DNA of 11,850 nucleotides, taken from assembly GCA_012329085.1 (NCBI GenBank), contig JAAXQB010000217.1, positions 1-11,850 of the forward strand. The letters run 5' to 3'. The notes under the pieces are model-generated. The model was not told the origin of the DNA. It saw nothing but the letters and a program-made list of their open reading frames with translations, and ran no database searches. The DNA comes from Methanosarcinales archaeon. Its GTDB lineage: Archaea > Halobacteriota > Methanosarcinia > Methanosarcinales > Methanosarcinaceae. The first letter of the stretch is position 1. Every line of letters starts with the position of its first letter. The translations under genes and the position numbers were made by a program. This document shows positions 6,859 through 11,850 of the stretch, piece by piece.

Positions 6859-8580
6859 ATGAAAAAAATACTTTTTATGGGAAATCCGAATGTTGGAAAA
6901 AGTGTTATTTTTTCAAAAGTAACAGGAATAGAAGCTACGGCTTCAAATTATCCTGGGACTACTGTAGAACTAAAAAAAGGAAAACTAAAATATAAAGATA
7001 TTTCAGCAGAGATTATCGATGTGCCTGGAACTTATTCTCTTGAATCTGTTTGCGAAGCAGAAGAAGTTGCAATTAAAGTAGTAGATGAAGCAGATGTAAT
7101 TATTAATGTAGTGGATGCAACACATCTTGAACGAAATTTAGGATTGACGATAAGTTTAATTGAAAAAGACATTCCCATTATAGTTGCCCTCAATATGTTT
7201 GATGAAGCAAAACATAAAGGAATTTCGATAGATGTTGAAAAACTTGAAAAACTTCTTGGAGTTCCTGTTATACCAACAGTTGCAGTGACTGGAGAAGGTT
7301 TAAAAGAAATTATTTCAAATATAAAAGATGTTAAAAAGCCTTTAAAAATAGAAGATGAAGATGAGAATAAATATGCCAAAATTGGAAAAATAATTAATGA
7401 AATACAAACAATTCATCCGAAAAAGCATACTCGTATGGAATGGTTAGAAGATATAACAATTAAACCAATAACTGGAATACCGATTGCAATTGTGGTTGTT
7501 ATTCTTTCATTCGCAACTGTAATTGGTCTTGGGATGGGAGTGAGGCAATATATTTTACTTCCGATATTCAGAGACATCGTATCTCCTGCTGTAAGAGAAG
7601 TAGTTAGATATATTCTTGTGGATGATTCAATTTTAAGAAGGGTGTTAATTGAAAGTTATTGTACAGATTTAGGTAAGTATGTTGGATTTGGAGTTTTAAC
7701 AGATGGTATTGAATGGCCACTTGCCCTTGTATTACCTTATTTATTGGCATTTTATTTCGTTCTTGCAATTTTAGAAGATACGGGATATATTCCCCGACTT
7801 GCATGTATTTTAGATTCAGTATTTCATAAAATAGGCGTACATGGCAGTGCAATAATTCCATTTCTTCTTGGATTTGGATGTACAGTTGGCGGAATTATAT
7901 CTACAAGAACATTAGAAGCAAAACGAGATAGGTTGATAGTTGCAACGCTGATGTGCCTTGCAATACCATGTGCAGCACAATCTGGTGCAATTGTTGCACT
8001 TCTTGCTGAAAGATCCATTCCTGCATTTATATTCATATTTCTTTTTGGATTTGCATTTATTATAGTTGCAGGTATTGTTATGAATAAACTTCTTCCAGGT
8101 ACTGCACAATCATTCCTCATGGAAATTCCATCTTTCAGAATGCCAACTCATGGAAATATTCTTAAAAAAATGTGGATTCAGCTAAAAACTTTTCTTGTTA
8201 GTACAGTACCTATAATTGTATTTGGGGTATTTATAGCATCGATTCTATATGAGACTGGTGCACTTGAAACTATAGGTTATTGGTTTGAGCCAATTGTTGT
8301 AGGCGTTCTTGGGTTGCCTATGGAAGCAAGTGTTGCACTTATCTTGGGAATAGTAAGAAGAGAACTTGCAATTGCAGTACTTTTAGAACTTGAATTAACA
8401 ATACCCCAATTAATCGTTGGTGCAGTTGTGTCACTTTTATACATTCCGTGTGCAGCAGTATTTCCTATATTGATTAGAGAATTTGATATAAAATATGCAA
8501 TCATTATTGCACTTTCAACAATATTTTTTGCATTTTTAATGGGTGGAATGTTGAATTTTATATTTATGTTGATATTTTAA
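6859..8580 (+). CDS. feoB: FeoB-type ferrous iron transporter, divergent
   Basis: Membrane GTPase of 573 residues, somewhat shorter than typical FeoB (about 600-750 or more). The N-terminal G domain has GNPNVGKS (8-15, P-loop), a threonine-bearing switch in YPGTTVE (31-37), DVPGTYS (54-60), NMFD (112-115, base recognition) and a TGEGL loop near 144-148. The C-terminal half has about eight to ten membrane segments. The first gate motif reads GFGCTVGGIISTRTLEAKRDR (C341), where canonical FeoB has GCNVPA; the second region reads PCAAQSGAI (C371) rather than SCSARLP; a late cysteine is C531 (IPCAAVFP). The architecture is clearly FeoB, but the changed gates leave the transported metal uncertain. 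No feoA or feoC is adjacent. The stop codon overlaps that of the convergent rhomboid gene by a few bases. Confidence 0.9.
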   Translation: MKKILFMGNPNVGKSVIFSKVTGIEATASNYPGTTVELKKGKLKYKDISAEIIDVPGTYSLESVCEAEEVAIKVVDEADVIINVVDATHLERNLGLTISLIEKDIPIIVALNMFDEAKHKGISIDVEKLEKLLGVPVIPTVAVTGEGLKEIISNIKDVKKPLKIEDEDENKYAKIGKIINEIQTIHPKKHTRMEWLEDITIKPITGIPIAIVVVILSFATVIGLGMGVRQYILLPIFRDIVSPAVREVVRYILVDDSILRRVLIESYCTDLGKYVGFGVLTDGIEWPLALVLPYLLAFYFVLAILEDTGYIPRLACILDSVFHKIGVHGSAIIPFLLGFGCTVGGIISTRTLEAKRDRLIVATLMCLAIPCAAQSGAIVALLAERSIPAFIFIFLFGFAFIIVAGIVMNKLLPGTAQSFLMEIPSFRMPTHGNILKKMWIQLKTFLVSTVPIIVFGVFIASILYETGALETIGYWFEPIVVGVLGLPMEASVALILGIVRRELAIAVLLELELTIPQLIVGAVVSLLYIPCAAVFPILIREFDIKYAIIIALSTIFFAFLMGGMLNFIFMLIF

Positions 8581-9161
8581 GAATTCTTTAAGTATGTTCC
8601 ATAAATAAGTCCAACAAGAAGTCCGCTCAAATGTGCAACTCTTGCAATAGGATCGTTAGAGCCTAACATAATAATATCCATAAATGCAAATAATATAACT
8701 GCATGTGTTATTTTCATTGGAATAAAATAGACATATATTTTTATATGGGGTGCAATCATAGCAAGACATGCAAAAATACCAAAAAGTGAACCACTTGCAC
8801 CAACCACTGGATGAACAGATGTTAATATATGCCCTATGCCTGCAACTATTCCAGATATTATATAAATTGATAGAAATTTATTACTTCCAACCCTTTCTTC
8901 GAGAGCTGGTGCAAAGAAAAACATAAAAATCATATTAAATATCAAATGATTAAAATTTCCATGTAAAAATTGATATGTGATAAAAGTCCAAGGTCTTGAT
9001 AATACATAATCCCCCTCCAACATAAACATGGATAGATTAATTCCAATAAGATTGTATAAAATAAAAATTAATACGCAAGCTGCCAATATAATATATGAAT
9101 AGTTTTTTGAAGATTTTGGCAAATCGTCTTTTATTTGGTATGTGTGATATTTGTCGTACAT
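8577..9161 (-). CDS. rhomboid family intramembrane serine protease
   Basis: A 194-residue, six-helix rhomboid protease that cleaves membrane proteins within the bilayer. Catalytic residues are visible: serine S123 in GASGS (121-125) and histidine H177 in ARVAHLSGLLVG; the oxyanion-site pair H72 and N76 lies in HGNFNHLIFN, and ALEERVG (86-92) is the conserved L1-loop end. A cytosolic N-terminal tail of about 20 residues precedes the first helix; there is no signal peptide. The substrate is unknown. A TATATA box on the same strand, centred 28 bases upstream of the ATG, predicts a nearly leaderless mRNA. Its 3' end meets feoB tail-to-tail with stop codons overlapping at 8577-8580, so the two are transcribed convergently and are not an operon. 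Confidence 0.93.
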   Translation of the reverse strand: MYDKYHTYQIKDDLPKSSKNYSYIILAACVLIFILYNLIGINLSMFMLEGDYVLSRPWTFITYQFLHGNFNHLIFNMIFMFFFAPALEERVGSNKFLSIYIISGIVAGIGHILTSVHPVVGASGSLFGIFACLAMIAPHIKIYVYFIPMKITHAVILFAFMDIIMLGSNDPIARVAHLSGLLVGLIYGTYLKNS

Positions 9162-9185
9162 TACTATTAGTTATTAATAACTCGA

Positions 9186-9193
9186 TATATAAA
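9186..9193 (-). promoter_or_regulatory. TATA box of rhomboid gene
   Basis: On the minus strand the sequence reads TTTATATA within CTTTATATATCG, centred about 28 bases before the rhomboid ATG at 9161. This is the expected spacing for a leaderless or near-leaderless archaeal transcript. Confidence 0.55.
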
Positions 9194-9194
9194 G

Positions 9195-9570
9195 CTTAGC
9201 TTATTTTTGTATATTTTTTTATCTTCTGTATTATACATTTACATTATAACTTATCGTTTGTTCTTTAAATCTTATATCCGCAGGATTCACGCAGATTTTT
9301 TACTACAATTTATTCTTGAAAAAAATAAGTAATCATATAATTTTTTTAAAAGTGTGTGTTTCGAAAAATTTCCTTTTTTCTCATTAATCTATTTGAACCG
9401 AATGAATTATACAAAAAATCTTTGATTTTAGGCACATTCATTTAAAATATTTTTGAGATAACGCTCATTTGTTCCAAATGAGCTATTGAAATTTTTTCTC
9501 AGTATATAATTTTATAAGTTATATACTAACGCTTGTTTGTTCAATCACGAGCTATTAAAAAAAACAAAAA
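9195..9570. other. spacer between two minus-strand genes
   Basis: No gene is seen. Bases 9277-9297 read ATCCGCAGGATTCACGCAGAT, a GC-richer patch that resembles the CGCAGATT-type short dispersed repeats I recall from many prokaryotic genomes; a related GCAGATTAACACAGATGAAT occurs at 2306-2325. The rest carries the composite repeat at 9455-9560. Confidence 0.5.
9455..9560. repeat. composite repeat: core hairpin, palindrome, asymmetric unit
   Basis: The perfect core hairpin GCTCATTTG/CAAATGAGC around TTC (9463-9483), TATTGAAATTTTTTCTC, the palindrome AGTATATAA...TTATATACT (9501-9527), AAC, the asymmetric unit GCTTGTTTG then TTCAATCACGAGC (9531-9552), and TATTAAAAAA. Bases from the hairpin through the palindrome almost match 6592-6656, more than 60 bases in the same order. 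Confidence 0.9.
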
Positions 9571-9858
9571 TTAATTTACATTTTTATAATATGTTGCATA
9601 TGCTCGATATGAAAATATAAGTAGTGTAATAGAAAAGGTAGATGAAATAATTGAAGATATTAACGAAAATATAAATGTTAATGCCATATTGTCAATAAAT
9701 GACACAAGTATGGATGGGATTGCTACAATAATAACGATTGTAATTGAAAGCATCAAACTAAATACAAAAATAACTGACGCAAGTAATATATAATTAATGG
9801 AAAATTTATTTATCACTTCATTGTAATCGAAAAATCCAAAAAAATCCTCGTTTTGCAA
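9571..9858 (-). pseudogene. DUF4013 membrane protein, C-terminal part after frameshift
   Basis: This reading frame continues the gene that begins at 10378. It opens without a plausible start (only TTG). The segment GFFDYNEVINKFSINYILL resembles the 'F(d)f.ei...I' block in the C-terminal half of DUF4013 proteins, followed by two or more hydrophobic membrane segments. Deleting one base from the run of seven A on the plus strand (9838-9844) fuses the two frames into a single protein of about 268 residues reading RGFFGFFDYNEV across the joint. On its own this piece would probably not be translated. Sequencing error, real mutation or programmed slippage are all possible. Confidence 0.75.
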
Positions 9859-10378
9859 AATTGATGTTTGCTAATATGATATATAAACTATTTAATATCA
9901 TAAAAGGAATAAATGATAAGATACTTATAAACATAAGTGAATGACCAATAATTTCAAATGATTCTGCAAATATTAAAAATGCCACACCTATAATTCCTAT
10001 TATAAGTGGAATAATCATAAATGCAATACTCACTATTGTTTGCCCTATCACCAATAAAATTCCATCTATAATTATTTTAAAAAATCCAGTCCATTCAGGA
10101 AGATTGATGTCTCCCTCTAATGTAGTTCGCATTATTTTAACATAATATCCAAAAAGTATAATGTGAATTGGAATTGATAAAAATATTATATTAGCCATGG
10201 ATAGCATTATCAAATTAAAAAAATCAATTTTTTCAATAGCAAATAAAATAGAAAGTATATCAAATGGAATTAAGTAAATTAGCATAAATGTCACTCCAAT
10301 AAGTATTTTTAATGGATCTGCTATGGCATATTTAAGAGAATCTGATATATTTTCAATTATATTATTGCTATTAGTCAT
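9818..10378 (-). CDS. DUF4013 family membrane protein (5' part of a frameshifted gene)
   Basis: A hydrophobic archaeal membrane protein of unknown function. The N-terminal ISDSLKYAIADPLKILIG and the motif LEGDINLPEW (87-96) after the second or third membrane helix are characteristic of DUF4013 proteins. About five or six membrane helices fall in the 186 residues of this frame, with no signal peptide or catalytic motif. The last six codons (WIFRLQ) are out of phase: a one-base change in the seven-T run of the coding strand shifts translation, and the true family C-terminus lies in the overlapping frame down to 9571. A TTATAAATAT box at 10408-10417 on this strand is centred about 34 bases from the ATG, predicting a leader of under 10 bases. 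Neighbours give no hint of function. Confidence 0.8.
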   Translation of the reverse strand: MTNSNNIIENISDSLKYAIADPLKILIGVTFMLIYLIPFDILSILFAIEKIDFFNLIMLSMANIIFLSIPIHIILFGYYVKIMRTTLEGDINLPEWTGFFKIIIDGILLVIGQTIVSIAFMIIPLIIGIIGVAFLIFAESFEIIGHSLMFISILSFIPFMILNSLYIILANINFAKRGFFWIFRLQ

Positions 10379-10463
10379 AAATATCTATTTCTTTTGTATC
10401 AATCAACATATTTATAACTATTCTTTTTAGGATTTATTGTTATTTTTATTTATGCTATTTGAC

Positions 10464-10515
10464 GAGAAATTGAAAATTTCTCTCAGTACATAACTTTATA
10501 AGTTATATACTATTA
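10464..10515. repeat. stem plus AGTATATAA-type palindrome
   Basis: A perfect stem GAGAAATT/AATTTCTC around GAA (10464-10482) is followed directly by the palindrome AGTACATAACTT/AAGTTATATACT around TAT (10485-10511, one mismatch), then ATTAAAAAT. In the copies at 6613 and 9484 the AATTTCTCTC flank is present, but here the complementary GAGAAATT precedes it. Confidence 0.8.
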
Positions 10516-10620
10516 AAAATATTTTCAAATAATTTTATATGATAGTTTATACTTTAAACTTTGAGATGGATATAATTATTTTAATTGTGATGTGCAATTA
10601 AGTAAAAAAAATATTTTTTA

Positions 10621-10718
10621 TCGCTCGTTTGTTCAATCACGAGCTATCAAAAATCAAAGATTTTTTTAAACTCATTCTGAAAAGTTTGAGTGATTACGCT
10701 CATTCATTCTGAATGAGC
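10621..10718. repeat. repeat cluster upstream of acylphosphatase remnant
   Basis: Contains the asymmetric unit GCTCGTTTG then TTCAATCACGAGC (10623-10644), a TATCAAAAATCAAAGATTTTT linker that is the reverse complement of the linker in blocks A-C, the exact 24-base repeat at 10669-10692, and a perfect hairpin GCTCATTC/GAATGAGC around ATTCT (10698-10718). Confidence 0.85.
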
Positions 10719-10870
10719 TAAAACATATTTTTTTAAAAACAGTTTTAAGATTGGAAATTTATTCTTTTATTTCTTTACAATTTATATTTATGTAATTTAC
10801 ACATTCTTAAATTAAACAGATCTACCTTAGTTCCAAATTTATTTCGTGTTTTTCTGATTCGTTTTTAATA

Positions 10871-10891
10871 GCTTATTCGGAACGAATGAGT
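10871..10891. repeat. core hairpin, GCTTATTCG variant
   Basis: Arms GCTTATTCG and CGAATGAG around GAA, ending in T rather than C. It has one G-T wobble-type pair and an unpaired outer base. It lies 12 bases beyond the stop codon of the acylphosphatase remnant, so it could affect that transcript's 3' end. Confidence 0.7.
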
Positions 10892-10902
10892 AATAGTAGG
10901 CA

Positions 10903-11473
10903 TTATTTCATCTTACTTTTATTAGATTCTTTTTTAAATTCTTTTAATATGGCAGTATTTTCATTCTGTCTTTCAATCATAATATCCATTTTAGAATTCA
11001 TGCCACGAGATCCATTTATTGTAACATCAGTTAATTTTTGCAATCCGATATTTGTTTCTTTTGCAACATCAATAAGTGTTTTTAAATGCTCGGATATAGC
11101 ATCTAATCGACTATCTGTTTCTTCTTCACTTACAAATTTATAAAAATCATTATAATCACCGATTGCATCTAAATAATTAAATTTTACATCTTTAACTACA
11201 ATTAATGTATTTTTAATAGTATATAATTTGTAAAGCTCGTGATTGAACGAATGAGCGTTTGTTCTAGCTCGTGATTGAACGAACGAGCGATTTTATCTCA
11301 TCAACAAATAATTTTAAACCATATTCTGTCACCTTTGCAATTACTTTAACTCTGCCATCTTTAAGATTTTAAACATGTCCAGTTAGAGTGTATTTTTTTG
11401 CAATAGATGCAACTCGTTCTCTGTATTTTATTTTTTGAACATTTCCAGTTACATATATTGTAATTTTTTTCAT
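10903..11473 (-). pseudogene. acylphosphatase-domain protein, interrupted
   Basis: Conceptual translation from the ATG at 11473 gives MKKITIYVTGNVQKIKYRERV, where G-x-V-Q-x-x-x-Y-R is the acylphosphatase phosphate-binding loop with its catalytic arginine. It is followed by GHV-stop-NLKDGRVKV; the asparagine of NLKDGRV is the second catalytic residue. Acylphosphatases hydrolyse carboxyl-phosphate bonds. A TAA at 11369-11371 replaces the codon before that asparagine, usually glutamine (CAA), a single C-to-T change. After VDEIK (to 11291), about 73 bases of intergenic repeat interrupt the gene. The frame then resumes, shifted, with IKNTLIVVKDVKFNYLDAIGDYND and a charged helical tail of about 70 residues, ending at 10903. 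Linked to a long C-terminal helical tail, this is an architecture I recall from methanogen proteins. Two lesions argue for a dead gene. Confidence 0.8.
11218..11290. repeat. intergenic repeat inserted in acylphosphatase gene
   Basis: AGTATATAATTTGTAA (half of the palindrome), then two asymmetric units GCTCGTGATTGAAC with GAATGAGC (11235-11256) and with GAACGAGC (11267-11288), separated by GTTTGTTCTA. Read on the minus strand the units match those at 5771-5818 and 6566-6587. Flanking acylphosphatase codons resume on both sides. ATTTT occurs at both junctions (11209-11213 and 11290-11294) and may be a short target duplication, though the site is A+T-rich and this may be chance. Confidence 0.85.
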
Positions 11474-11764
11474 AATCATAATATAAATAATAGCTTAATT
11501 TTTCATAAAGCTTAATATTATTCAATTGTTTTAAAAATAAGTTTAAAATTTTTAATTATATATAATAAAAAAGCATTATTAAATAATTTATATACAGATT
11601 ATTTTATTAAAATTTATTTATAATGTAATAAAATATTTAATAATCACTTACAATCATAGAATCCATCATTCTACAACAATTCTCATGCACGATTTTATTT
11701 TAAAACTGCCTAATTAATGTAATTTACATTTAATATTGCTCTCTAATATTTAGACAGATTTTAT
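11474..11764. other. spacer, no gene recognised
   Basis: About 290 bases of A+T-rich DNA with stops in all frames. None of the hairpin repeats of the rest of the window occur here, unlike almost every other spacer. Possible TATA-like sequences abound, but none sits at a convincing distance from the acylphosphatase start. Confidence 0.45.
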
Positions 11765-11847
11765 AAAATAAATCCATCAAATGCACATGCGATTATGTTA
11801 AAAATGAGTTTGTTGCCTTTGCATACACATCTAAAAATCGTGCATAA
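11765..11847 (+). pseudogene. possible IS91-type transposase zinc-finger remnant
   Basis: The plus frame reads KCTCDYVKNEFVAFAYTSKNRA and then a stop at 11845-11847. The pattern C-x-C-x(6)-(E/F)-V-A-F-x-(C/Y)-x-S-x-x-R resembles the N-terminal zinc-binding block of IS91/IS801-type transposases (typically C-x-x-C...VAF-x-C-K-x-R-x-C-P-x-C), with one cysteine changed and the frame closed before the last pair. Only about 25 residues fit, so chance similarity is possible. A stop at 11764 closes the frame upstream, and the window ends three bases after the downstream stop. Confidence 0.22.
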
Positions 11848-11850
11848 CAC

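Larger units (their letters stand above)
10379..10902. other. repeat-rich spacer, no gene
   Basis: About 520 bases between two minus-strand genes. It carries the DUF4013 promoter on the minus strand and the repeats at 10464-10515, 10621-10718 and 10871-10891 (listed separately). I see no coding sequence; a plus-strand frame starting at 10886 is the antisense of the acylphosphatase pseudogene. Confidence 0.6.

Noticed and set aside
7032..8504. Several minus-strand frames within feoB
   Set aside because: All are antisense to an intact 573-residue FeoB; low-complexity Ser/Thr-rich products typical of shadows.
10886..11143. Plus-strand reading frame of 85 codons
   Set aside because: It is antisense to the acylphosphatase remnant, whose minus-strand translation has clear domain and charged-helix character; the plus product looks like a typical shadow.

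Overview
The window looks like a very AT-rich euryarchaeal chromosome, most likely from the Methanosarcinales/ANME side of the methanogen tree. The support is an archaeal sliding clamp (PCNA) closest in wording to Methanosarcina-type clamps, an archaeal Fe-S primase large subunit (PriL), an archaeal FeoB, a DUF4013 membrane protein and an acylphosphatase gene of a type I associate with methanogens. TATA-like boxes lie about 24-28 bases upstream of several start codons, with almost no Shine-Dalgarno sequences, which suggests leaderless transcripts. Lineage is inferred from remembered family sequences, not from a search.

Layout. 1-403: a 13-bp tandem array and repeat-rich spacer. 404-2268: the replication pair pcn and priL, same strand, 65 bases apart. 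2259-2694: a 436-bp segment bounded by perfect 19-bp inverted repeats that begins inside the last codons of priL. 2695-3479: spacer with hairpin repeats. 3480-6472: three genes for small methyltransferases resembling nicotianamine synthase; the first two are a recent tandem duplicate, the third is older. 6859-8580: a divergent FeoB. 8577-9161 (minus): a rhomboid protease whose stop codon overlaps that of feoB. 9571-10378 (minus): a DUF4013 membrane protein split by a frameshift in a run of seven A/T. 10903-11473 (minus): an acylphosphatase-domain gene broken by a nonsense codon and by an inserted copy of the local repeat. 11474-11850: no clear gene, with a possible transposase zinc-finger remnant at the very end.

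The most striking feature is a dense family of short palindromic repeats in nearly every spacer. A core hairpin (arms GCTCATTTG and CAAATGAGC around GAA) occurs in variants whose two arms change together, so base pairing seems to be maintained. A related asymmetric version often sits in tandem, or beside a second palindrome (arms AGTATATAA and TTATATACT). One composite interrupts the acylphosphatase gene, which is direct evidence that the family moves or expands. Functionally, pcn and priL serve replication. The methyltransferase trio next to a FeoB-like transporter hints at metal handling, but that link is inference. Two broken genes and much non-coding DNA (roughly 40%) suggest a genome undergoing decay and repeat expansion.
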